Part shown: positions 1-7,902 of the stretch, one piece after another
How the letters are laid out: each line of letters starts with the position of its first letter
How positions within the stretch are numbered: position 1 is the stretch's first letter
Origin: a virus
Direction: 5' to 3' (one strand)
DNA length: 64,000 bases
Virus record (IMG/VR): IMGVR_UViG_3300031758_000042
Span: 1-64,000 of that record
Position numbers and translations under genes: made by a program
Notes under the pieces: generated by a model
What the model was told of the DNA's origin: nothing
The model's input: the letters and a program-made list of their open reading frames with translations, nothing else
The model's database searches: none

Positions 1-495
1 ATGTCTTCGAGGATGAAGTATGGAGCCAACGTCAATTCTTATACCTATATCAAAGCAATCGCAGAAGAGTTACGAGGACTTGCCGTGGAGTTCAATGTAC
101 CTATCGTCAGTGCGACTCAAACAACTCGAGGTGGATATTCGAGCAGCGACTTGGGATTGGAAGATACATCAGAATCCTTTGGACTCCCGGCCACAGCTGA
201 TTTTATGTTTGGACTCCAAACAAACGAAGAAATGGAATCACGAAATCAAATCTTGGTTAAGCAACTCAAGAATCGCTATAATGATCCAGGGTCTAATCGT
301 AGGTTTTTCCTTGGCATTGATCGCAGTAAAATGCGGCTTTATGACGTAGAACAATCAGCACAGGAAGATCTTTTGGATGGTCCAAAGAATAAGTCTGTGT
401 TTGACAATTCCAAGTTTGGTTCGGAAGATACAGAAAGAAATCTTCCAAAGCCAAAGTTTAACTTTAGTAAAGAAGCATTTGTGGGGTTTAAATAA
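1..495 (+). CDS. 41: Replicative DNA helicase gp41, C-terminal part
   Basis: This is the end of the T4 gp41-type hexameric helicase that unwinds DNA ahead of the phage replisome together with primase gp61. The segment holds the late RecA-fold motifs: KAIAEELRGLAVE, the sensor-like SATQTTRG stretch, and SFGLPATADFMFGLQ followed by a VKQLKNRYND segment, all close to T4 gp41. The reading frame is open at base 1 and the first Met is almost certainly internal, so the 5' part with Walker A lies outside the window. The stop overlaps the next start (TAATG). Confidence 0.9.
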   Translation: MSSRMKYGANVNSYTYIKAIAEELRGLAVEFNVPIVSATQTTRGGYSSSDLGLEDTSESFGLPATADFMFGLQTNEEMESRNQILVKQLKNRYNDPGSNRRFFLGIDRSKMRLYDVEQSAQEDLLDGPKNKSVFDNSKFGSEDTERNLPKPKFNFSKEAFVGFK

Positions 496-701
496 TGAAC
501 TATAAGATTAAGATGAATGAAAATGGTGTTGGAGTCGTAGAAACTGCTACGAACCAGATTATTCGTAACTATGACGGGTTGGAACCAGCAAGAAAACTTC
601 TTCGTCATCTAAACTTAGGCGGCGCTTTTGATGGTTGGACGCCATCATTTATGCTAAAAAAAATTAATATCCCTCAGGAAAAACTGCTGCCTGAAGTATA
701 A
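495..701 (+). CDS. Small conserved-type phage protein
   Basis: This 68-residue ORF starts in the TAATG overlap with gene 41, so it is probably translationally coupled to the helicase. The sequence is a compact mixed alpha/beta protein (GVGVVETATNQIIRNYDGLEPARKLLRHLN) with no motif I can assign. No function is proposed. It is the last gene before a structured non-coding stretch and a terminator. Confidence 0.7.
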   Translation: MNYKIKMNENGVGVVETATNQIIRNYDGLEPARKLLRHLNLGGAFDGWTPSFMLKKINIPQEKLLPEV

Positions 702-710
702 ATAATAACA

Positions 711-834
711 GTTCCGCTTCAATAGAGCGGCAATGCAACACGTTTGTGTCTGCAGCACAAGTGGCAAGCTGATAAATCAGGATTGGAATTGACGGGATAA
801 ATGGTGGGGTTCCACCCGTCCATGTTGCACATTG
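711..834 (+). ncRNA. Candidate structured RNA upstream of a terminator
   Basis: This gene-free stretch folds by eye into a nested structure. There is a hairpin CCGCT/AGCGG (714-718 with 726-730), then a closing helix TGCAACA/TGTTGCA (734-740 with 823-829). That helix encloses three hairpins: TTGTG/CACAA (744-748, 756-760), CTGA/TCAG (769-772, 777-780), and GACG plus GGTGG with CCACC plus CGTC (791-794, 803-807, 812-816, 817-820). It is followed at once by a rho-independent terminator. It is not a tRNA: no anticodon arm or CCA. The identity is unknown, and no obvious promoter of its own was seen. Confidence 0.4.
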
Positions 835-861
835 GGGCGAGTCGAAAGGCTCGCCCTTTTC
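835..861 (+). terminator. Rho-independent terminator
   Basis: A perfect 7-bp GC-rich stem GGGCGAG/CTCGCCC (835-841 with 850-856) has an 8-nt loop and is followed by TTTTC. It ends transcription from gene 41 and the structured RNA before the late promoter at 866. Confidence 0.8.
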
Positions 862-865
862 ACTT

Positions 866-873
866 TATAAATA
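866..873 (+). promoter_or_regulatory. T4-type late promoter TATAAATA
   Basis: Exact match to the T4 late -10 octamer. If it occupies -13 to -6, transcription starts near 879, giving an 18-nt leader with an AAGGTGAAG ribosome site before the ATG at 897. Confidence 0.7.
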
Positions 874-896
874 TCTATAAAAAATAAGGTGAAGTA

Positions 897-1910
897 ATGG
901 CAAGTAAAAATATAGAAGTATTAAAAAATCTTATACAAGAGAAGTTTAAAAATGACGCTGTAGTATTACTACAGAAGAATGATATCTATGTTAAGTCAAA
1001 GAATAGAGAAGATACAAAGAAAGAAGTTGAGAAGCTTTTAGGAAGCAGTAAAGTTGACTTCACGAGTGTCTTTAAAAGGAGTAAATCTGGATCAATAGAT
1101 GTCTTAACAGTTCCTGATTTTAAAACAGATATCATCTTTAAACCTATCATTGCTAAAGGTCAGGGCGGTATAGCTTTCGAATCAGAGATAGAAAAAGATC
1201 TCAATAATTATTTTGCTGGTGCTGATATGACAGATATCAAACATCCAGATGTTATTAATGAATTGCAGAAAAAGTTAGACTTAACTCAAAGTAATGCGTA
1301 CAGTGCAACGAGAGAAGGTTATAAGAATCAAAAAAGAGAAGTTGTGTTCACTGGAACCCGTTTAGATATTAGCAAGTCTGATGGAAAAACACTAACAGAC
1401 GTAACTATACAAAAAAATGGCAAAGATTTACATTTTCTTTCTCTTAAGATGTCGCAAACATATTATGTTCTAAATGCTGCATTAGAAAAGTATTTTTTAA
1501 ATAAAAATACACAGGTTGATATAAACGAGTTTTTTGGTTTCGAAGGTTTAAAGATGGTTGGATTTGGTGAAGGATATGCATGCCAAACACAAACACCAAA
1601 TTATGCAACAGTTGCTAAAAACTTAGCAGATGTACTAGAACAGGCTATAGGTACAAATGTAGTCTTCGTTCATAAAAAAAGAACTGGTGATGTATTAGTT
1701 AAAGATATAGGCGGCAGCAATCAAGTAACCGTAAATAATTTAAGTGAATCTTCTTATTCTTATCCGGAACTTGGAAAAAGAAAAGGTGGATCTATAAAAG
1801 TTTCAGCTAACATTAATGGCGCAAAGTATAAAGTCGACTTTCAATTTAGAGGCACGACTGCTACTGACACAGGCGCTAAGTATCTAAGAGTCTTGTTAGA
1901 AAGACTATAA
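897..1910 (+). CDS. Phage protein of unknown function (337 aa)
   Basis: First gene of a late-promoter-driven group, with a good ribosome site (AAGGTGAAGTA before ATG). The protein is soluble and lysine-rich, with no signal peptide. Around residues 160-185 it has TDVTIQKNGKDLHFLSLKMS, where an acidic residue, a beta strand and LSLK resemble the D...(D/E)XK core of PD-(D/E)XK nucleases. An upstream acidic helix (ESEIEKDLNNYF) could supply a further ligand. That reading is a guess from pattern only. No family was firmly recognised. Confidence 0.6.
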   Translation: MASKNIEVLKNLIQEKFKNDAVVLLQKNDIYVKSKNREDTKKEVEKLLGSSKVDFTSVFKRSKSGSIDVLTVPDFKTDIIFKPIIAKGQGGIAFESEIEKDLNNYFAGADMTDIKHPDVINELQKKLDLTQSNAYSATREGYKNQKREVVFTGTRLDISKSDGKTLTDVTIQKNGKDLHFLSLKMSQTYYVLNAALEKYFLNKNTQVDINEFFGFEGLKMVGFGEGYACQTQTPNYATVAKNLADVLEQAIGTNVVFVHKKRTGDVLVKDIGGSNQVTVNNLSESSYSYPELGKRKGGSIKVSANINGAKYKVDFQFRGTTATDTGAKYLRVLLERL

Positions 1911-1913
1911 ATA
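1906..1913 (+). promoter_or_regulatory. T4-type late promoter TATAAATA
   Basis: Exact octamer overlapping the stop codon of the preceding gene. The predicted start near 1919 leaves a 14-nt leader containing AGGA before the ATG at 1933. Confidence 0.65.
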
Positions 1914-1932
1914 TAATAAAACAGGATTTAAA

Positions 1933-3147
1933 ATGGTATTATCTTTCAACATATTCTTGACAGAAGAAACAGATGAATCTGGTTCTGGTAAGAAACTAAA
2001 ACATCTCACACACCTTGAAGACATGCCAATACATGGTGGTCATGAAGGTGTATCTGCAGCTGGTGAGATGCTGGATAATGCGCATAAAGCTTTGCTTGGT
2101 AAAAAGACAGACACACATATCTCAACTAAATATGATGGTGCACCATCTATTGTTTTTGGTTATCATCCAAAGAATGGTCGTTTCTTTGTTGCATCTAAGT
2201 CTGCTTTCAATAAGAATCCTAAAATAAATTACACTGATAAAGACATCGATGATAATCATGGTCATGCACCCGGATTAGCAGAGAAGCTAAAACATGCTTT
2301 GCAACATCTCCCTAAGATAGCACCTAAAAATGGTGTATATCAAGGTGATGTCATGCACTCTGGAAAAAAAGATGTGACTAGTGATAAAGGTCAATTTCAT
2401 TTCCAGCCAAACACAGTAAAGTATTCAGTAGATCGTGATACTCATCATGGTCAGGCAATCAGACATGCAAAGTTTGGTTTAGTAGTACATACAAAGTACA
2501 AGGGTAAACAACTAGAGGATATGGAAGCTACACCTCATGTTGATCGTGAAAACTTCTCCCATCACCCTGATGTACATAATATTGATCCAGCAGTTAAGTT
2601 TGATTCTTCTAAGTACACTCCAGATAAACAAAAAGAATTCATGAATCATATGGAGAATGCTAAGAAGACTTATTCAAAAATGAAGCCAGAAGCTTTTGAT
2701 GCTATTAAGGGTCACGAGGCAGATTTAGAAGGCCATGTTAACGACATGGTTCGTAAAGATGGAAAGCCTTCGCATGAAGGCTACATGGATCATCTTACTG
2801 CTAAACATCAAAAAGAGATTGATAAACTAAAGTCAGATGCTGGTAAAGAAAAAAAGAGGCAGGCTCTCGCAAAAAAACTTCAACATGTTCAAGATAATAA
2901 AGAACATATTAATAAAGTATTAGAGCTTCATCATCATCTTCAAAAAGCAAAAGATACATTAACTAGTGTCATGTCACAACACTCTGACTTTGAACACAGT
3001 ATAGCTGGTCAAAAGACTGGACCAGAAGGATTCGTCGCACATAATAAAGGTAGCATGGCAAAGTTCGTGAACCGTTCTGAGTTCTCGAAGATGAACTTGC
3101 TTGGTTATGGTGCCATAGCCGGAAAGAAGAAAGATGAAGAAGTTTAA
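1933..3147 (+). CDS. Ligase/nucleotidyltransferase-like protein (DUF6267-type)
   Basis: The N-terminal half resembles a family of uncharacterised proteins in T4-like marine phages. HISTKYDGAPSIVFG contains K66-x-D68-G69, the KxDG motif I of ATP-dependent ligases and capping enzymes, where Lys is adenylated. GVYQGDVMH (134-142) fits motif III, and FGLVVHTKYKG looks like motif IV. The C-terminal part (about 230-370) is a charged, helical, possibly coiled-coil segment. The start overlaps a late-promoter leader. The 3' end overlaps the next gene by 14 nt, so the two enzymes are probably co-translated. Nucleic acid or small-molecule adenylation is inferred, not shown. Confidence 0.6.
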   Translation: MVLSFNIFLTEETDESGSGKKLKHLTHLEDMPIHGGHEGVSAAGEMLDNAHKALLGKKTDTHISTKYDGAPSIVFGYHPKNGRFFVASKSAFNKNPKINYTDKDIDDNHGHAPGLAEKLKHALQHLPKIAPKNGVYQGDVMHSGKKDVTSDKGQFHFQPNTVKYSVDRDTHHGQAIRHAKFGLVVHTKYKGKQLEDMEATPHVDRENFSHHPDVHNIDPAVKFDSSKYTPDKQKEFMNHMENAKKTYSKMKPEAFDAIKGHEADLEGHVNDMVRKDGKPSHEGYMDHLTAKHQKEIDKLKSDAGKEKKRQALAKKLQHVQDNKEHINKVLELHHHLQKAKDTLTSVMSQHSDFEHSIAGQKTGPEGFVAHNKGSMAKFVNRSEFSKMNLLGYGAIAGKKKDEEV

Positions 3148-3769
3148 AGATTTTATAGTAGAAGAAGATCAACCAAAACCGAAGAAACCTGTCGTGTTTT
3201 CTTTTGGTCGTATGAACCCTCCTACAACTGGACATGAAGTATTAGTTAATAAAGTTCATGAACTTGCTGATAAACATAAAGCACACCATGAAGTAGTGCT
3301 ATCTGCTACGCATGATAATGATAAGAACCCACTGACACCAGAACAAAAATTGATGCATGCTAAGAGGTTCTTTCCAAATACTAATATTAAAGCTGCATCT
3401 AAAGCTGAACCTACACTCATACACCATGCGCAGCGTTTAAACAAAGCAGGTCATGATCATCTTATCATGGTAGCAGGTGAAGACAGAGTACAAGAATATA
3501 AAGATCTTCTTCATCGTTATAATGGTAAACCTAATAAGTCTGGTCAGATACCATTTAGTTTTCATAAGATCGATGTCGTATCTGCTGGTGCAAGAGATCC
3601 TGATGCAGAGGGTACTGAAGGCATGTCTGCTTCTAAGATGAGAGAGCATGCTCGTTCTAATAAATTTAAAGAGTTTAAAAAGGGAATACCTTCTCATGTA
3701 AGTCAAGAACATGCTAAAGAGTTATTCAATCATGTCAAAGATTCACTAAAGAAGCCTCAAGCAGATTAA
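3134..3769 (+). CDS. Cytidylyltransferase-like nucleotidyltransferase
   Basis: A 211-residue HxGH-superfamily nucleotidyltransferase (NMN adenylyltransferase/cytidylyltransferase fold). FSFGRMNPPTTGHEVLV (23-38) carries the TxGH nucleotide-binding motif with H34, and GMSASKMREHA near residue 175 matches the C-terminal ISSTxxR-like motif. Such enzymes join NTPs to small phosphorylated substrates, for example in NAD, FAD or lipid-head-group synthesis. The substrate cannot be told here. It overlaps the ligase-like gene upstream, which suggests a paired function. Confidence 0.75.
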   Translation: MKKFKDFIVEEDQPKPKKPVVFSFGRMNPPTTGHEVLVNKVHELADKHKAHHEVVLSATHDNDKNPLTPEQKLMHAKRFFPNTNIKAASKAEPTLIHHAQRLNKAGHDHLIMVAGEDRVQEYKDLLHRYNGKPNKSGQIPFSFHKIDVVSAGARDPDAEGTEGMSASKMREHARSNKFKEFKKGIPSHVSQEHAKELFNHVKDSLKKPQAD

Positions 3770-3771
3770 TT

Positions 3772-3779
3772 TATAAATA
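3772..3779 (+). promoter_or_regulatory. T4-type late promoter TATAAATA
   Basis: Exact octamer; predicted start near 3785, with a leader containing TTAGGAGC before the ATG at 3808. Confidence 0.65.
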
Positions 3780-3807
3780 CTAATAAATTAAAAGTTAGGA
3801 GCTTAAT

Positions 3808-4266
3808 ATGGCTAGAAAATTAAGAGAAATCCTTGAAGGCGTAAAAGAACCAACAGGCAATCTTAAAAATGCATGTTGGAAAGGCTATACGGCCGTTGGC
3901 ATGAAGATGAAAAATGGTCGTAAAGTTCCTAATTGTGTTCCAGTAAAAGAAGAAGAAATCCAAGAGTGTAATGGAAACTGTTCTTGTGGGTGTAACAATG
4001 TAGGTGAAGATTCTAAGGGTCATAAGAGTCCATCTGGTGGATTAACACAAAAGGGTAGAGACTATTATAATAGAACAACAGGCAGTAACTTAAAAGCTCC
4101 TGTTACTACTAAACCTTCTAAATTAAAGAAGGGAAGTAAAGCAGCCAATCGTCGTAAATCTTTCTGTGCGCGCATGGGTGGTATGAAGAAGAGATTAACA
4201 TCAGCTAAAACAGCTAATGATCCAGATTCAAGAATCAACAAAGCGTTGAGAAAGTGGAATTGCTAA
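3808..4266 (+). CDS. Phage protein, DUF6321-type
   Basis: The 152-residue protein has a basic C-terminal half with GGLTQKGRDYYNRTTGSNLK and SFCARMGGMKK, ending DPDSRINKALRKWNC. This block recurs in proteins of many T4-like and other large phages. The N-terminal part has a Cys-rich insert (ECNGNCSCGCN, about 53-63) that could bind metal. Function is unknown. It sits at the head of a group of probable virion genes under a late promoter. Confidence 0.65.
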   Translation: MARKLREILEGVKEPTGNLKNACWKGYTAVGMKMKNGRKVPNCVPVKEEEIQECNGNCSCGCNNVGEDSKGHKSPSGGLTQKGRDYYNRTTGSNLKAPVTTKPSKLKKGSKAANRRKSFCARMGGMKKRLTSAKTANDPDSRINKALRKWNC

Positions 4267-5580
4267 ATGGCACAATTTAGAAAAGATACTCATCAGTATC
4301 TAGGTGATGGAAAAACTATATTTGAAGTAGTCATGCTTTCCGATCAATATGGAAACTTGGTTGGACCAGCAAATCCTTCTGGTGTTGCTGTTGATGCGTT
4401 TGGTCGTTCTAGAGTATCAATGCCATTAACTTTATTTGATTCTTCACATCGTTATAAAGACAATGGTTTATGGTCTACATCTAATACTTCCGGAACTACA
4501 TATTCTTTTAATGCAAATGCCGGTTTAATTCAATTAAATCTTGGAACTACTGCTGATCAAGAAATTATTAGAGAGACAACGAAAGTATTTTCTTATCAAC
4601 CCGGCAAATCTTTACAAATTTTAAATACTGTTGTTATGTCTGCGCCTAAAGCAAATCTTCGTCAGCGTGTTGGTTATTTTGGTGCAAATAATGGTGTTTA
4701 TCTTGAAGCTAATGGAACCAATATTGCATGGGTAGAGCGTTCATGGTCAAATGGTTCATTGGTTGAAACAAGAGCAGAACAAGCTAATTGGAATATCGAT
4801 ACACTTTTAGGTAGTGTTGAATCTAGTCCATCACAAAAAACTTTGGACATGTCAAAAGCACAGATCGTATTTCACGATGTTGAGTGGCTAGGTCTTGGAA
4901 CAGTTAGATGTGGTTTTGTAATTGATGGTCAGTTAATTCATTGCCACTCATTCCATCATGCCAATTATATTGATTCTACATATATGACAACTGCTTCTCT
5001 TCCTTTACGTTATGAAATTAAAAATACCGGAACGACTGCAAGCAATTCTACAATGAAGCAAGTTTGTTCTACTGTTATTAGTGAGGGTGGATATGAACTA
5101 CGCGGTGATCAAAGATCTATCGGTACGCCTGTTCAAACACCCAAAACATTAACAACTGCAGGAACGTATTATCCTATCGTTTCTATACGACTTAAATCTG
5201 ATCATCTAGATGGGATTGCTATCTTAACAGCTTTGTCTATTTTAGGACTTAACTCAAATCCATGTAGTGTTGCTTGGAGAGTCTATAGAGGGACAACCCT
5301 AACATCTCCGTCTTGGACACCGGGTGAAGCCGATAGTTCTGTTGAGTATGATACAGCAGCCACTGGTTTAAGTGGCGGTCAGGTACTAGCGCAAGGATAT
5401 ATTGGTATCACTAACCAAGCTTCACAAACAATTGACATTCTTAAAGAAGCGTTGTTTAAGTTCCAGTTGCAAAGAAATAGTTTAACAGGTATTCCAGAGC
5501 CAATAACAATCGCTGTGGCAGCTTCTGTTAACACAGTCAGTTGTCTTGCTTCAATGGACTGGGAAGAAATTTCAAGATAA
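4267..5580 (+). CDS. Probable virion structural protein (437 aa)
   Basis: Starts directly after the previous stop (TAAATG). The protein is beta-strand-rich, low in charge and rich in Ser, Thr, Asn and Gly, and has no signal peptide. It resembles the virion or appendage proteins found in marine T4-like phages. Phrases such as AVDAFGRSRVSMPLTLFDSSHRYKDN near the N terminus, followed by a long beta domain, suit a head or tail adornment protein. No enzymatic motif was seen. The exact location on the particle is not determined. Confidence 0.55.
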   Translation: MAQFRKDTHQYLGDGKTIFEVVMLSDQYGNLVGPANPSGVAVDAFGRSRVSMPLTLFDSSHRYKDNGLWSTSNTSGTTYSFNANAGLIQLNLGTTADQEIIRETTKVFSYQPGKSLQILNTVVMSAPKANLRQRVGYFGANNGVYLEANGTNIAWVERSWSNGSLVETRAEQANWNIDTLLGSVESSPSQKTLDMSKAQIVFHDVEWLGLGTVRCGFVIDGQLIHCHSFHHANYIDSTYMTTASLPLRYEIKNTGTTASNSTMKQVCSTVISEGGYELRGDQRSIGTPVQTPKTLTTAGTYYPIVSIRLKSDHLDGIAILTALSILGLNSNPCSVAWRVYRGTTLTSPSWTPGEADSSVEYDTAATGLSGGQVLAQGYIGITNQASQTIDILKEALFKFQLQRNSLTGIPEPITIAVAASVNTVSCLASMDWEEISR

Positions 5581-5617
5581 ATATAATATAACTCAAATAT
5601 AATGAAGGAGTAATAAA

Positions 5618-5890
5618 ATGGATAATATCATTTGGTTCGGATTAATTGCAATTGCTGGTTTTGCTCTTTGGTACTATGTTTGGCCAAAGGCCGACGTAAA
5701 CAAGGATGGTAAGGTAGATTCTGCTGATGCTGCTGCAGCAGTAACTAAAGTTGCTGATGTAAATCAAGATGGCAAGGTTGATACTGCTGATGCTGTTGAA
5801 GTCGTGAAGAAGACAACAAGAAAGACAAAAGCTGTAGCTACTAAGGTTGCTGCAAAAGTAAAAAAGCCAAGGGTAACAAAGAATGGATGA
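5618..5890 (+). CDS. Membrane-anchored dockerin-like calcium-binding protein
   Basis: A 90-residue protein with an N-terminal membrane helix (residues 4-22, IIWFGLIAIAGFALWYYVW) and two tandem dockerin/EF-hand loops, DVNKDGKVDSADA and DVNQDGKVDTADA. The D-x-N/D-x-D-G-x-V/I-D spacing is the calcium-binding loop of type I dockerins. The tail is very basic (KKTTRKTKAVATKV). A strong ribosome site (GGAG) precedes the ATG. It overlaps the Dps gene by 8 nt. Known dockerins pair with cohesins, but no cohesin was recognised in the window. Confidence 0.75.
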   Translation: MDNIIWFGLIAIAGFALWYYVWPKADVNKDGKVDSADAAAAVTKVADVNQDGKVDTADAVEVVKKTTRKTKAVATKVAAKVKKPRVTKNG

Positions 5891-6320
5891 GTTAGAACAA
5901 GCTTTAAAAGAAGCACAAGCTGATACTTTTGCTTTCTATTTAAAAGCTCATTATTTTCATTGGAATGTTGAGGGAGTAGACTTCTCTCAACATCATTCTT
6001 TTTTAAAAGATCTTTATGAAGAAGTCTTTGCAGCTGTAGATAATATAGCCGAAGGCATTCGTACACTTGACATATATGTTCCTGGTTCATTCTCAAGATT
6101 CAAAGAACTAACATCTATTCAAGATGAGACAACTATACCTAGTGCTGTATCAATGATGACTAGACTAAAAGATGACAATGAAAAAGTCTTAGATTCATTA
6201 AATAAAGCTTATGAACTAGCTGAAGAAGCTAAAAAGTTTGGTATTTCAAATATTATTCAAGCTCGTATTGAAGCACATGAGAAGCATGGTTGGATGCTTC
6301 GTTCAATCATAAAGGCATAA
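5883..6320 (+). CDS. dps: Dps-like ferritin
   Basis: At 145 residues it has the length and motif order of a Dps mini-ferritin, which oxidises iron with peroxide and protects DNA. The ferroxidase ligands are present with Dps spacing: H26 and H38 from one subunit and D53 and E57 from its neighbour, in KAHYFHWNVEG ... HHSF ... DNIAEGIRTLD. The start overlaps the dockerin-like gene by 8 nt. A phage copy could protect DNA or sequester iron during late infection. It could also be a virion component, since its neighbours are structural-type genes. Confidence 0.85.
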   Translation: MDELEQALKEAQADTFAFYLKAHYFHWNVEGVDFSQHHSFLKDLYEEVFAAVDNIAEGIRTLDIYVPGSFSRFKELTSIQDETTIPSAVSMMTRLKDDNEKVLDSLNKAYELAEEAKKFGISNIIQARIEAHEKHGWMLRSIIKA

Positions 6321-6322
6321 AA

Positions 6323-7663
6323 ATGGCAGACTATAGAACTTTAGAAAATAAGATTAGAGATATAGTCGCTAGACCTTGGACTAAAGATCCAAAAACAGTT
6401 CATCATAAACAACAACAGATTCAAAAGAAAATTATCGATGAGGAACCAGACATGTTAAACAATAAAGCAATTGGAATCCCTGATTCCGTTATCGAAGCTG
6501 CAAAATCAATTGCTAAAGGCAAGACTGAAGTTGATGTAAATCCACAGTACAAGCCTGATATTAAAGATCCAGATGATGATGACGATAAAAAAGTTAAAAA
6601 AGAAGAGCTAAAAGGCAAACAGCATAAGATCGATAAGAACAAGAATGGTAAGATCGATGCTCATGATTTCAAACTCCTTCGCAAAGAAGATGTAGAACTT
6701 GATGAAGCAGACTCTTATTCTATTAGAAATACAGAATCTGATACTGATAAAATCTATCATATTTCAAAATATCCAATTACTTCTAATCATTCGATATACA
6801 AGAAAATTAAAGCTAAAGATCCTAAAGCTCAAATTCATAAAAATGGACAACCAGTAAAAGAAGAAGTAGAGCAGATTGATGAGAAAGAAGTAATCTTCAC
6901 TGGTTCTCCACAGCATACTGCAAAGAAAGCTGCAGAGCACAAGAAGATGGGTTATAAAGTTGTCAGCATGAAGAAACACACAAGCGGCAGTTTTGGTGAT
7001 AACTCAGAGAAGCACACATATAAGATGGCAAAAGAAGAAGTAGAGCAGGTTGACGAGATCTCTGATACGACTCTTAAGAGCTATCGTACAAAAGCTATGC
7101 AGCATAGAATGGGCCATGAGCCAGGTGATTCTGCAGAAGTGAAAGCTGATAGAAACAGAAAGACAAGAAATCGCAGTCAAGGTGTTCGCACTTCTTATAA
7201 CAAGATAATTGGAAGATATGTTAAAGTTGGTGGCAGCGGTAAGCAAACTTATGAAGAAGTAAGTATTTCTGATGAAGAACAAGCCAAACTCGATGCTATT
7301 GCTGCTACATTTGCAGAAGATGCAGTCCAGTCAGCGCAAAAATCTGCACAGCAGAAGATGAAAGCTGCTTCTATTACAGCAAAAGCAACTGTTCAGGCAG
7401 ATAAGATCAAAGATCAAGCTCGTAAGCAAGCACAGAACAATTCATATGAGCCAGAAGGTGATATGGTAGAAAGTAATCTTGCTGCACAGATCAGAGATGC
7501 TAAGCCATCCGTTACTGGTCATATTGAAGTAAGCGTCGGTGATAAGAAAGTAAAGATCCCACATAGAAAGGCTCAAGGGTTTTTAGATAGTTATCATTCA
7601 AAGAGAACACCTGCTGAAAAAGATGATCATGAAAAAGCTTTTAGAAAAGAGATTGGTGGTTAA
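6323..7663 (+). CDS. Phage protein with EF-hand-like loop and acidic EEVEQIDE repeats
   Basis: The start is set at ATG 6323 (MADYRTLEN), just after the dps stop, because the longer frame reads back into dps without a ribosome site. The 446-residue protein is hydrophilic and modular. An EF-hand-like loop DKNKNGKIDAHDF lies near residues 105-117. Recurring acidic connectors (EDVELDEA, EEVEQIDEK, EEVEQVDEIS) separate short basic modules. LDE-A matches the T4 prohead protease cleavage rule (L/I-x-E before A/G/S), so a scaffold or internal head protein is possible. That is inference. Confidence 0.6.
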   Translation: MADYRTLENKIRDIVARPWTKDPKTVHHKQQQIQKKIIDEEPDMLNNKAIGIPDSVIEAAKSIAKGKTEVDVNPQYKPDIKDPDDDDDKKVKKEELKGKQHKIDKNKNGKIDAHDFKLLRKEDVELDEADSYSIRNTESDTDKIYHISKYPITSNHSIYKKIKAKDPKAQIHKNGQPVKEEVEQIDEKEVIFTGSPQHTAKKAAEHKKMGYKVVSMKKHTSGSFGDNSEKHTYKMAKEEVEQVDEISDTTLKSYRTKAMQHRMGHEPGDSAEVKADRNRKTRNRSQGVRTSYNKIIGRYVKVGGSGKQTYEEVSISDEEQAKLDAIAATFAEDAVQSAQKSAQQKMKAASITAKATVQADKIKDQARKQAQNNSYEPEGDMVESNLAAQIRDAKPSVTGHIEVSVGDKKVKIPHRKAQGFLDSYHSKRTPAEKDDHEKAFRKEIGG

Positions 7664-7869
7664 TGCCTCTAATAATAGCTAACCAGCAGCAAGCTTCTAA
7701 CGAGCAACAGGAAGAAATTCCTGTTGCACCTGTAAATAAACCTTTGCGTGAACGTGCTGTCGTCCAAAGAAGAAATCCTTCTGATCCAGTCCTTATTGTT
7801 AATGGTAAAGAAAAGAAGATTGGTAAGAAGTCACAATATCTCTTAGACATGATGATTATAGAAGAATAA
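7663..7869 (+). CDS. Small hypothetical phage protein
   Basis: This 68-residue ORF overlaps the preceding stop codon (TAATG). It has a Gln-rich, Pro-rich N-terminal half and a basic middle (GKEKKIGKKSQYLLDMM). It has no recognised domain and is probably expressed with its upstream neighbour. Confidence 0.6.
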   Translation: MPLIIANQQQASNEQQEEIPVAPVNKPLRERAVVQRRNPSDPVLIVNGKEKKIGKKSQYLLDMMIIEE

Positions 7870-7902
7870 TAAATAATAAAAACATTTTAGGAGGATATCT
7901 AA

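Noticed and set aside
1-3. ATG at base 1 as the true start of gp41
   Set aside because: The protein begins mid-domain compared with T4 gp41, so the gene is cut by the window edge.
6290-6322. Upstream extension of the 446-aa protein into dps
   Set aside because: It would overlap dps by 31 nt with no ribosome site, while ATG 6323 directly follows the dps stop.
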